Notes under the pieces: generated by a model
The model's database searches: none
What the model saw: the letters and a program-made list of their open reading frames with translations, nothing else
What the model was told of the DNA's origin: nothing
Shown: piece by piece, positions 1-6,581 of the stretch
Layout of the letters: every line of letters starts with the position of its first letter
How positions within the stretch are numbered: the stretch's first letter is position 1
Origin: Candidatus Bathyarchaeota archaeon
GTDB taxonomy: Archaea; Thermoproteota; Bathyarchaeia; Bathyarchaeales; B26-1
DNA length: 7,107 nucleotides
Assembly: GCA_018396795.1 (NCBI GenBank)
Contig: JAGTRH010000068.1
Span: forward strand, 1 to 7,107
Direction: 5' to 3'
Translations under genes and position numbers: made by a program

Positions 1-68
1 TACATGCAAGTATATTTAGCACAAAACGGCATCATTAACAGGGTAAATCCCAGTGTGCAAAGGCTAAT

Positions 69-87
69 GTGAACTATCCTAGTTCAC
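69..87. terminator. Perfect 8-bp hairpin just past the pilin stop
   Basis: GTGAACTA and TAGTTCAC form an 8-bp perfect stem with a 3-base loop (TCC), starting 5 bases after the minus-strand stop codon at 93-95. The position suggests a 3' end or mRNA-stabilising hairpin. No clear oligo-T follows on the minus strand, and archaeal termination relies mainly on U-tracts, so the terminator role is only a suggestion. I see no gene I can support between the window start and this hairpin. Confidence 0.35.
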
Positions 88-92
88 TTTAC

Positions 93-560
93 CTAATCTC
101 TGACGGCGGTGGCAGTTATACTCCTATCGGTCTTCCGAAGCACGCCGAATGGAGATCTCCCCTCTGCCCTCACTATGATTGTGTAAGGGGTGCCGACTTT
201 AAATTCGGAGAAGCCCTCGGTTATGACGAAGTTTATTCTCTCGCCCTTATTCAGGGTTTCCCCTTGCTCTAAGAGCTCTTTGTTATTAAGGCCGATGTCC
301 GAGCAATCGATCTTTAAACTCGTTATATCTATAGTACCAGTATTCCAAATCTGAATACTCACTTGATAAGATTTCTGACCCCCAGGTTTCTCAACCACCT
401 CTAGCTTTACATCCACTATCTCAAAATCAATACTGTAGAGCATAGGCAATACCACAGTCCATAAGATAACAACCCCTGCTATACCTATTACAGTTAGCAG
501 CATCGCGACTACTACGCCGCTTATACCTCTATTATCTTTAAATAATTCTCTTTCCTTCAT
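93..560 (-). CDS. Type IV pilin/archaellin-like secreted protein with class III signal peptide
   Basis: 155 residues. Seen: a short charged leader (residues 1-11), then R11-G12 followed by ISGVVVAMLL and one hydrophobic helix to about residue 41. This is the archaeal prepilin pattern, in which a PibD/EppA-type peptidase would cut after G12 and the helix would serve as the assembly or anchoring core. The rest (about 45-155) alternates beta strands with a VSIQIWNTGTIDITSLKI stretch, resembling the beta-sandwich head of archaeal pilin-like proteins. The protein is therefore probably extracellular, in a pilus or membrane-anchored. No assembly ATPase, membrane platform protein or second pilin is in the window, so the filament type is unknown. 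The ATG is supported by a TATA box about 31 bases upstream, which lies partly against the end of the upstream beta-helix gene and suggests a separate leaderless transcript. A pilin-like fold is well supported; true filament formation is not shown. Confidence 0.85.
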   Translation of the reverse strand: MKERELFKDNRGISGVVVAMLLTVIGIAGVVILWTVVLPMLYSIDFEIVDVKLEVVEKPGGQKSYQVSIQIWNTGTIDITSLKIDCSDIGLNNKELLEQGETLNKGERINFVITEGFSEFKVGTPYTIIVRAEGRSPFGVLRKTDRSITATAVRD

Positions 561-585
561 TTTCTCAATAGAATATGTGGATTTC

Positions 586-596
586 TTATTTATAAA
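586..596 (-). promoter_or_regulatory. TATA box of the pilin-like gene
   Basis: On the minus strand this reads TTTATAAATAA, preceded by the purine-rich AAGAAAGG, a possible BRE. Its centre is about 31 bases from the A of the ATG at 560. With the usual 25-27 base spacing from TATA to start site in archaea, the transcript would begin within a few bases of the ATG, so it would be leaderless. The box sits only about 15 bases past the stop of the upstream gene, so the pilin gene probably has its own promoter. Confidence 0.6.
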
Positions 597-610
597 CCTT
601 TCTTATTGCT

Positions 611-3600
611 TTACTTCCTCAATTTATCTATCAATTCCTCAATCTTCTTTTCATATTCCGCTTTAAGCTTCTCATAAGCCGTTTCCGAAACTTTCCCTTC
701 TTTCCTTAGCTGCTCAAGCTTCTCCAAGTATTCCTCATACTTCTTAATCTCCTTCTCTGTTTCCGATTCGGGTGGAGTTGGTGGTAAAGGCAGAGATGGC
801 TTACGCCTCCTAGCCATTAGGACGGCTGCTGGAACAATTATGATCAGAATTAACCCGGCGATCAAGCCTATTGCAAACGGTTTAACCTCAGTCCTCCAGC
901 TCGCAACAAGAGTAACCGGCTTATCAACAACGAAGGAATAGGTCGGCAAAGTTGAAACAATGCTTCCATCAACCTTCCAACCTTCGAAGACAACATTTGT
1001 GAAGAAATCCTTTTCAATAAAAGCTGGAATAGAAATCATCGCAGTATTGTCCTTCCTATACCATCCCGAACTAGTTGGAATACCATAAGGTGATGAAACC
1101 ATGACGAAATATTGGGTATCCCATGCGGCAACTATCTTAGTAGACCTTTTAACGATTATAGAGTATTGAGAATCTTTGCTCAGAAGATTACCATCCTCGT
1201 ACCAGCCTGAAAAGACATGTCTCGTGCCATTTCCGTGATCGATTTGGGTAGGTGAAATGGAAATCGTTATAGTCGAGCCCTTAAGATACTCTCCACTACC
1301 AATTGTAGTTCCGTAAACAGAAGAAACGTTAATAAAGTGTTGAGTAGCACTACATACTATTTCTACCTTTTCCAAATCCATTCCGTCTAAAAGCAGGGGT
1401 ATTCCAAGTAACTTGGTGGAGATATAACAGCTTAGGTAGCAATATCCTACAGTTTCAGATTCTATGAAAAGCGAAACTTTTCCTTCCTCGCCAGGTTTAA
1501 GACTTATATTTTTAGATTCCCCAAGCAGATTTCCAACACCAACTCCAGTTTTATTAAATATCGGCTCATTAGGAATAGTGACTGTAACTGAAAGCTCATC
1601 TGCACCAAGGTTTTCAACGCCTATTTCTATTTCATACCTTTCACCCAATTCTAAAGTTTTAATGATGGGATGATAGCCAGTAATTCTTGCTTGAGGAAGT
1701 GGTTCTTTATGTAAAGGTGCTTTTTCTGAAAGCCAATGAAATAGATTAAGACCGAATTGAAGGTTACCTCCGGAAATCTTGGTAAAAATATATTCACAAG
1801 ATATAACTGCCACTCTCCCTTCTCCATATTCTGAAACTGCTATTATAGGTTTCTCTCCTAAATATACTATTCCAATTGCAGGCCTTTTTATTGTTAAAGC
1901 AGAAGGGACTGAAACATATAGTTCATTCACATTTTTCATTATAGGATGTGTTTCATTGATAGTTAATACGTGCGATTTGAATTCTTTTCGAGGTACTTCA
2001 TACTCTATCCCAAAGTAACTTATCAAATCTTTCACAGGATAACTAACTTCATCAAGAAGATAATCTCCACCAAGAATGAGTAATCCTCCACCACGTTCAA
2101 CAAAAGAGACTATAGTGGAAATTTCCGAGGAAGTAAAATATCCTTCACTTGTTTGGGGATGAGGAAGGACAAGAACGTCAAAATAGCCAAGAAGTTCACT
2201 TGATATTTCGATTTCATCAAACTGATCTAATCCAATTTGATAAAGGTAATAACCTTCATTTTCTAATACTTTAGAAAGCTCAAAATAACAGTCTTCACGC
2301 CAAAATGTGAATTGCTCTACGTGGGAGATATCAAAGAGAATTCTTTTACCTTTAGTAGACAGATTGGGAGAATAGTATGTGCTAAAAGGCTTAACTGATG
2401 GGTACCTGTCTTTATTATTAGCATCAATAACGTAAGGGCGATCCCAGATTCCATCGCTTCCGGCTTTATCCTGATCCCGCCCGCTTTTCTGGTCAACGTC
2501 TGAATAATCGCTCCAATAGTTACCTCCGGAGGGATAGCCATTGTCCCACGTATTGACGGACTCATGGGAGGAAACATGATAATAGTTAGCGATAAAATTA
2601 TTATGGTAAATAATGTTATTAAAGGAAGAATAGAGATAAATGCCATAATTGTTGTTTGAAATAGTGTTACCATCTATAGTGCAGTCGCTTGACTCATAGA
2701 GCTCTATTCCAATAGATGTTTTTGAAATGTTTATGTTTTCAACCATTATCTTCTTACATTTGACGAGGATGACTTGACCAGCATTATTCACTTTTACGTT
2801 ATAAGCATTTTCCAAATAAGCTAATGGTTTACCGTTAACTTTATTATTTAAAACAGTATTGAAGTAAGAATTTGAGACAAGGAGGCCACAACCAGTAAAA
2901 ACGTTGTCAGTAATGAAATTGTTAGAAGAGAAAAAAAGAAAGACACCCCAACGAGGCTCGTTGAAAACAGTGTTAATTATAGTGTTATTGGCTATGGTGT
3001 TATGAGAAGAGGAATGAAGGCGGATACCGCACCATTTATAGTCCACAATAATGTTGTTAGCTACAGTGCAGTTACTAGACTCACAGAGCTCTATCCCAAG
3101 GGTTGTGTTTGAAAGATACAGATTTTCAACCTTTATACCATTACACTTAACAAGGATAACTTGACCTGCATCGCTGACTTTTACATTATGAACACTCTCG
3201 AGATAAACTAACGGCTTATCGTTAACCGTATTGTTCTTAATAATGTTAGAGTAAGAATTTAGAATAGAAAGACCACAACCAGTAAAAATATTGTTAGTGA
3301 TAGTGCTACCGGAGGAGGAGCGAAGGTTGATACCATACCAACGGTTATTTGAAATAGTGTTGTTAGATATAATGGTGTTAGGAGAGTCAAAGAGGAGTAT
3401 GCCATAATTGTTGTTTGAAATAATGCTGCCAGTTATAGTACTGTTAGGAGAAGAATATAGATAGATACCAGTACCGAAGCCTTTTACTTTGATTTTTCTT
3501 ATCACCACGTTTTTACTACTCTTTAGGTATATTCCATCTCCTCCTGGCCCATTGACTACATGATTATCGCCATCGAGGATGATGTTATTCCTTTCTATGA

Positions 3601-3805
3601 CTATGCCTTTTTCAAGAGTAATGTTAATATCGTCAGTCAGGACGTAAAGGTTTCCGTCCCTTCTGATGGGTGCATAGCTAGGTTCAATAGAACCATCGGC
3701 CTTTATATAAATGGTCTTACCGCTCCAACCTGCCTTAACTTTCAAGCCTGGAATAACTGAGAGGATAAGCAGGAGAAGCATCACTAAGGTTAATAGTTTT
3801 TTCAT
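611..3805 (-). CDS. Exported NosD-like beta-helix surface protein with amidotransferase-like domain, InlB-type repeats, membrane anchor and SHOCT-like tail
   Basis: 1064 residues. Order seen: Sec signal peptide 1-25 (MKK, Leu-rich core, likely cut after VKA); right-handed beta-helix about 30-470, rich in Asn/Ser ladders such as NNYGIYLYSS; a GGNYWSDY motif at 427-434 followed by an Asp-rich loop and DGIWDRPYVID, typical of NosD/CASH-type proteins; a Rossmann-like segment about 486-694 (RILFDISH, FDVLVLPHP, GGGLLILGGD) resembling GATase1-like/DUF4350 domains, with no convincing catalytic triad; a CARDB-like beta domain about 718-800; two InlB-B-like repeats, 823-895 and 898-970; a membrane helix about 976-997 followed by ARRRK (positive-inside); a Pro-rich linker; and a coiled-coil hairpin tail 1017-1064. 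It is thus anchored with a large outer part and a cytoplasmic tail. NosD helps assemble the copper centre of nitrous oxide reductase, but no nos genes are present, so a surface carbohydrate-binding, adhesion or S-layer-associated role is more likely (inference). The ATG is supported by the signal peptide and an upstream TATA-like element. Confidence 0.88.
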   Translation of the reverse strand: MKKLLTLVMLLLLILSVIPGLKVKAGWSGKTIYIKADGSIEPSYAPIRRDGNLYVLTDDINITLEKGIVIERNNIILDGDNHVVNGPGGDGIYLKSSKNVVIRKIKVKGFGTGIYLYSSPNSTITGSIISNNNYGILLFDSPNTIISNNTISNNRWYGINLRSSSGSTITNNIFTGCGLSILNSYSNIIKNNTVNDKPLVYLESVHNVKVSDAGQVILVKCNGIKVENLYLSNTTLGIELCESSNCTVANNIIVDYKWCGIRLHSSSHNTIANNTIINTVFNEPRWGVFLFFSSNNFITDNVFTGCGLLVSNSYFNTVLNNKVNGKPLAYLENAYNVKVNNAGQVILVKCKKIMVENINISKTSIGIELYESSDCTIDGNTISNNNYGIYLYSSFNNIIYHNNFIANYYHVSSHESVNTWDNGYPSGGNYWSDYSDVDQKSGRDQDKAGSDGIWDRPYVIDANNKDRYPSVKPFSTYYSPNLSTKGKRILFDISHVEQFTFWREDCYFELSKVLENEGYYLYQIGLDQFDEIEISSELLGYFDVLVLPHPQTSEGYFTSSEISTIVSFVERGGGLLILGGDYLLDEVSYPVKDLISYFGIEYEVPRKEFKSHVLTINETHPIMKNVNELYVSVPSALTIKRPAIGIVYLGEKPIIAVSEYGEGRVAVISCEYIFTKISGGNLQFGLNLFHWLSEKAPLHKEPLPQARITGYHPIIKTLELGERYEIEIGVENLGADELSVTVTIPNEPIFNKTGVGVGNLLGESKNISLKPGEEGKVSLFIESETVGYCYLSCYISTKLLGIPLLLDGMDLEKVEIVCSATQHFINVSSVYGTTIGSGEYLKGSTITISISPTQIDHGNGTRHVFSGWYEDGNLLSKDSQYSIIVKRSTKIVAAWDTQYFVMVSSPYGIPTSSGWYRKDNTAMISIPAFIEKDFFTNVVFEGWKVDGSIVSTLPTYSFVVDKPVTLVASWRTEVKPFAIGLIAGLILIIIVPAAVLMARRRKPSLPLPPTPPESETEKEIKKYEEYLEKLEQLRKEGKVSETAYEKLKAEYEKKIEELIDKLRK
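896..1339 (-). repeat. Two tandem InlB-type beta repeats (protein level) in the large surface protein
   Basis: Residues 823-895 and 898-970 of the 1064-residue protein align over their length. Shared positions are a beta strand with V-SS-YG, then a G-Y or GWY step, a [FV]xGW-xDG centre and a closing V[AV]xxW strand. They are strongly diverged at the DNA level. Such repeats occur as stalks in archaeal and bacterial surface proteins, and here they lie just outside the membrane helix, where a spacer stalk is expected. Confidence 0.65.
2654..3319 (-). repeat. Internal duplication of a beta-helix module, period 129 residues
   Basis: Residues 163-255 and 292-384 of the 1064-residue protein are two copies of one module with an exact 129-residue offset. 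Shared landmarks are N-[IV]FTGCGL, NSY-N, N-VN-KPL-YLE, AGQVILVKC, VEN and GIEL-ESS-CT. The copies occupy about 3041-3319 and 2654-2932. They are diverged at DNA level, so the duplication is not recent. Confidence 0.85.
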
Positions 3806-3827
3806 CGTTCTCTTTTACGAAGACATT

Positions 3828-3839
3828 AAGTAATTAAGC
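3828..3839 (-). promoter_or_regulatory. Likely TATA element of the large beta-helix gene
   Basis: The minus strand reads AGCTTAATTACT here, with an AT-rich core about 28 bases upstream of the ATG at 3805. That fits a leaderless or near-leaderless start, and no Shine-Dalgarno sequence is seen just before the ATG. The core is less canonical than the other two TATA boxes in the window. Confidence 0.42.
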
Positions 3840-3887
3840 TTTATGGTTAAAAAATCCAAATGAGGATTTAGTTAGGCTAATGCGCGC

Positions 3888-3899
3888 TTAGCGCGCTAA
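3888..3899. repeat. 12-bp perfect palindrome TTAGCGCGCTAA
   Basis: This perfect dyad, with a further GCGCGC directly to its left (3882-3887), is a conspicuous G+C patch in an AT-rich gap. It lies between the promoter of the minus-strand beta-helix gene and the start of the plus-strand zinc finger relic, so it could be an operator for either direction or a hairpin. Nothing in the sequence shows which protein, if any, binds it. Confidence 0.4.
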
Positions 3900-3925
3900 A
3901 TTTTGCAAAAAAAAGAATAGGACAC

Positions 3926-4747
3926 TTGACAAGTTTAGTGAAGAGGGAAACTTGGTTAGATGCATGGATTTTCCCATTAGACAAAGTAATAATTGTCAAG
4001 GACGAGAAAGATGAGAAGATAATAAGAATAATCGACACTGCCCTCTAATTTATCTCAACTCGGTTCCAGACCCTACGAAAGCTGGGCTTAATTGCTTCTA
4101 TCATTCATCTGCAAATCCTATTCAAGTTTGCCGCAGGTGCGGGAAATTAATATGCATACAATGTTGCAGACCGTATTTCGGTAATTACTATTGCAAAGAT
4201 TGTGATAAGGAGGGATTCGAAATTATAAAGGCTCTTTACATCGGACATAAAGGTTTTAAAGAAATGTATTACCTACTCGGCATAATGAACAGAAGAATAT
4301 TGTTAATCCCCTGTTCAGAGTTTAGCTTTGGGGAGCAATAGTTGTCTTATGTCGCCGGCGGCGTAATAGGGCAAATGCTTGCGGAGAAACGTATAAAAGA
4401 TGCTGCTAAGAACTGCTTTCCAATATAGATTTTTCTAAAGTATCTAAAGTCGTGGGAGATGGTTTTATTTCGCCTTTAACTCCGTCAGCAGTGACAAGCT
4501 TCCTTAATGAATGCAAAAAGAGGAAGATGGTTTTAGTAGAGGAAGTTTTAGGTAAACTTCCAACAATTCATGATGCACACATATTGGCACTTGAAGAAGA
4601 GATCAGGAAAATCGTAGGATATTGCGAAAAGCTTGAAGAAGAGTGGAGGATTGGGAAAATAACAGATAAATTTATGAAACGCTTGAAAACCAATACGAAA
4701 CTAAACTTATTGAATTACATGATGAATATAAAAAGAAGACTTCATAA
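3926..4747 (+). pseudogene. Frameshifted relic of a B-box zinc finger protein with SHOCT-like tail
   Basis: This is the only plus-strand gene. One coherent protein is spread over all three forward frames. A possible N-terminal piece (TTG at 3926, or GTG at 3938, to the stop at 4046) contains LDKVIIVKDEKDEKIIRIID. The next frame is open from 4015 and holds an intact B-box-type zinc site: C4093-x2-H-x8-C-x2-C-x4-C-x2-C, then C-x2-C at 4192-4203. It continues through RRILLIPCSEFSFG to a stop at 4339. SYVAGGVIGQMLAEKR resumes after that stop, and the frame shifts near 4410 into LLSNIDFSKVSKVV. Restoring one A near 4668-4670 turns the C-terminus into ITDKIYETLENQYETKL, ending at TAA 4745: the same helical hairpin tail as in the neighbours. 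No start codon exists in the zinc finger frame. The middle resembles membrane or PH-like segments of archaeal zinc-ribbon proteins, weakly. Single-base indels near short G or A runs could be sequencing errors rather than decay, although all neighbours are intact. The unshifted piece from GTG 4452 to 4790 should not be read as a separate real gene. Confidence 0.75.
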
Positions 4748-4850
4748 ACCTTTTGTATTATACATAATTCCAATTTATTTCGAAGAATGATTTCTAAAGC
4801 CAATTTCCAGGATGATAAGAACCGAAGTTAAACGCCTAGAAACAGTAAAG

Positions 4851-5420
4851 CTATTTTTCTTCTTTAGAGTACTTCTCCTTTAGTGACTTATAGGTTCTTT
4901 CCGAAATCTTTCCCTCTTTAAACAATTCTTCGAGCCGCTGCAGTTTCTCATCCTTTGTCCCTGTTCCTATCAACGATACTACGGGAGCTGCTGAAACTAT
5001 TCCTGTGTCCTTATCTATTCGTATAGAATACTCGCCCTGCATGTTTATATTGGATAGTATTTTCTCCAGCTCATCCTCCTTTAATTTAAACCTTGCCGCC
5101 AATTCGCTTAAAGTTAATTTATTGCTATAACTGGTAATTGTACCAATTATTGTTTCATCTACGTTTTTAACCGTATTCATCAGAACGCGTTGGAAATAAC
5201 CTATCAGTGTATCCACAACGGCAAACAAGACTAGGAACCACAAGATATCATAGAGAAAGGGTGACTCGAAAACTTTGGAGGCTCCTTGTGGAGAGGGATT
5301 TGTCCGTATTATCATGATCACTTGAAAAAAGAGGTATGTAAGATAAACTAGAAAGCCTCCTCTTTCTACATACCTTATTATAGAGAGACGTGAAACAGCT
5401 GCACGTTGACTGCTACTCAT
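4851..5420 (-). CDS. Two-helix membrane protein with cytoplasmic winged-helix-like domain and SHOCT-like tail
   Basis: 189 residues, not a family I can name. Seen: a positively charged N-terminus (R6, R11, R16, R20), hydrophobic segments about 22-38 and 56-78 with a short polar loop between them, then a soluble C-terminal half. Residues about 88-145 (ITSYSNKLTLSELAARFK, then a second helix KEDELEKILSNI, then a strand-turn-strand around YSIRIDKDTGIVSA) look like a helix-turn-helix plus wing, of the winged-helix or PCI type. The tail at 154-189 is the shortest in the locus and keeps LEELFKEGKISERTYKSLKEKY. The predicted topology puts both ends, the winged helix and the tail in the cytoplasm. 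The winged helix could bind DNA at the membrane or act as a protein-interaction module; no DNA target is visible. The ATG is supported by a strong TATA box about 30 bases upstream, so the gene can be transcribed separately from the genes before it. Confidence 0.8.
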   Translation of the reverse strand: MSSSQRAAVSRLSIIRYVERGGFLVYLTYLFFQVIMIIRTNPSPQGASKVFESPFLYDILWFLVLFAVVDTLIGYFQRVLMNTVKNVDETIIGTITSYSNKLTLSELAARFKLKEDELEKILSNINMQGEYSIRIDKDTGIVSAAPVVSLIGTGTKDEKLQRLEELFKEGKISERTYKSLKEKYSKEEK

Positions 5421-5442
5421 TTCAAGATTTAGAGTTTCAACT

Positions 5443-5456
5443 AAAATTTAAATTTT
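5443..5456 (-). promoter_or_regulatory. TATA box of the membrane winged-helix gene
   Basis: The perfect palindrome AAAATTTAAATTTT is centred about 30 bases upstream of the ATG at 5420. It contains a TTTAAATT core that matches archaeal TATA elements, and the spacing predicts a leaderless transcript. No Shine-Dalgarno sequence precedes the ATG. Confidence 0.6.
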
Positions 5457-5481
5457 ATGCTTGTATAACACTTTACATAAA

Positions 5482-5499
5482 GCCGCGTTATTAAGCGGC
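5482..5499. terminator. Small G+C hairpin after the 355-residue beta-helix gene
   Basis: GCCGC and GCGGC form a 5-bp stem with an 8-base loop, 7 bases past the stop at 5507-5509. An overlapping alternative pairs AAGCG with CGCTT (5493-5508). On the minus strand it is followed only by TTTATG, not a long T run. It separates this gene from the TATA box of the next, which fits the end of one transcription unit, but the hairpin is short. Confidence 0.3.
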
Positions 5500-5506
5500 G
5501 TACGCT

Positions 5507-6574
5507 TTACTCTAACTCTTCTACTAGTTTCTCCATCTCGCACTCATATTTTTCCTTTAGTGTTTTGTAAATTTTCTCTGAAACCTTGCCCTCGCTCTTC
5601 AATTGCTCCAACTTCCACAAGTATTCCTCGAGCTTCTTGATCTCTTCTTCAAGATTCTTTATCAACGGGTATTTATCCATATTGTTTCGATCAATAATAT
5701 ATGGAGTATTTAGCGCACGTGCTATTTCATGATAATCGCTCCAATAGTTTCCCTTTAAACCATCATCCCAAACATTTTCCCCTGATTCATAGATGCTAGC
5801 CTGAACCATATTTTTAATAAAGGCGTTATGAAAAATTTTATTATTATTGGAGGATTCTGAAAGAAAAATCCCGCATCCGTTGTTTTTAACAACATTTTCG
5901 ATTATCTCATTATTCGAAGAGTTGACAAGAGCAATACCATACAGGTTATTATTCTCAATCCTGTTTCCTTTTATTCTGGCATTGCTTGTTTCCCATAATT
6001 CAACACCCGTTGTAGCATTAGACAAATAAAGATTCTCGACTAAGATGTTTTCACACCTCACAAGTATCACTTGCCCCGCATTTATGCCGTTAATTCTGCT
6101 GTTTGTTTCACTTTCAAGGTATATCAGACTCTTTCCGTTTACATGATTATCTTCAATGATGTTATTATAAGAACTGGTAACAATTAACCCGCAATTAACA
6201 AACTCGTTTCCAGCAATTTCATTATTTGAAGAATAATTCAGAAATAGCCCAATCATGCTGTTTTCTACAATATTTTCAACTATCCTGTTTTTCACTGCAC
6301 TATTCAGGCGAATGCCAGTATCAAAGTTCTGAATCCATATGTTACTTATTGTTACATTCTTTCTTTTCGACACATCTATTCCACAATGCCTGCCTATTCC
6401 TTTAAGCGTGTGATTATCGCCGTTTATAGTTATATCGTCTTTTCCAATAATTATCCCGTCTCCAGCAACCTGTATATCATTTGTCAAAATATATGTGTTC
6501 CTACTCCTTTTTATTGGCACATCTCCAGGTTCAACAGAACCATCAGCTCTGATAATGATTGTTTCACTTCTCAA
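5507..6574 (-). CDS. NosD-like beta-helix protein without signal peptide, with SHOCT-like tail
   Basis: 355 residues from TTG. From residue 4 (ETIIIRADGSVEPG) it aligns with the large surface protein beginning just after that protein's signal peptide. Seen: beta-helix about 4-265 with Asn/Ser ladders; one copy of the AGQVILV module; GNYWSDY at 275-281, but without the Asp-rich DGIWD loop of the larger paralogue; then PYIIDRNNMDKYPLIK running straight into the tail at 309-355 with no membrane helix between. The start is well supported: AGGTG lies 7 bases upstream of the TTG, an in-frame TAA lies 4-6 bases upstream of it, and only 50 bases separate the gene from the upstream one, too few for a signal peptide in any frame. 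As written the product is soluble and cytoplasmic, which is unusual for NosD-like proteins. It may be a domesticated intracellular scaffold, or a paralogue that lost its export signal. It is probably co-transcribed with the gene at 6625. Carbohydrate lyase or binding activity is possible for the fold, but no catalytic residues can be assigned. Confidence 0.82.
   Translation of the reverse strand: MRSETIIIRADGSVEPGDVPIKRSRNTYILTNDIQVAGDGIIIGKDDITINGDNHTLKGIGRHCGIDVSKRKNVTISNIWIQNFDTGIRLNSAVKNRIVENIVENSMIGLFLNYSSNNEIAGNEFVNCGLIVTSSYNNIIEDNHVNGKSLIYLESETNSRINGINAGQVILVRCENILVENLYLSNATTGVELWETSNARIKGNRIENNNLYGIALVNSSNNEIIENVVKNNGCGIFLSESSNNNKIFHNAFIKNMVQASIYESGENVWDDGLKGNYWSDYHEIARALNTPYIIDRNNMDKYPLIKNLEEEIKKLEEYLWKLEQLKSEGKVSEKIYKTLKEKYECEMEKLVEELE
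5954..6232 (-). repeat. Third copy of the AGQVILV beta-helix module
   Basis: Residues about 115-207 of the 355-residue protein carry the same landmarks as the duplicated module in the 1064-residue protein: NEFVNCGL, SSYNNII, HVNGKSLIYLE, AGQVILVRC, ILVENLYLS and GVELWETS. This copy has two extra residues between the CGL and VRC cysteines (46 instead of 44). Confidence 0.75.
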
Positions 6575-6581
6575 ATCTTAA

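Noticed and set aside
1..72. Open plus-strand frame from the window edge to TGA at 70-72, which could be the end of a convergent gene
   Set aside because: Only 23 codons, likely open by chance, with no recognisable motif. The hairpin at 69-87 would suit a convergent gene end but does not prove one.
2317..2673. 118-codon minus-strand reading frame inside the large beta-helix gene
   Set aside because: It is an alternate-frame shadow of a repetitive Asn-rich coding region, with low-complexity Ile/Thr/Leu content and no start signals.
2654..3319. Repeated short AT-rich words in the beta-helix gene as a possible CRISPR or tandem DNA repeat
   Set aside because: The periodicity is codon-phased and explained by Asn/Ser ladders and a protein module duplication; there are no constant repeats with unique spacers.
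611..3805. Assignment as nosD of a nitrous oxide reductase operon
   Set aside because: Only the beta-helix fold and NYWSDY motif match. No nosZ, nosF or nosY is nearby, and the extra domains, membrane anchor and tail are not those of the copper-insertion protein.
4452..4790. 112-codon plus-strand reading frame starting with GTG
   Set aside because: It is part of the frameshifted zinc finger relic. Its true tail lies in the adjacent frame and ends at 4747, so the last 40 or so codons are an out-of-frame shadow.
4800..4850. GATGATA at 4811-4817 as a possible box C of a C/D guide RNA
   Set aside because: No matching box D (CTGA) or C'/D' pair at suitable spacing, so a guide RNA cannot be supported.
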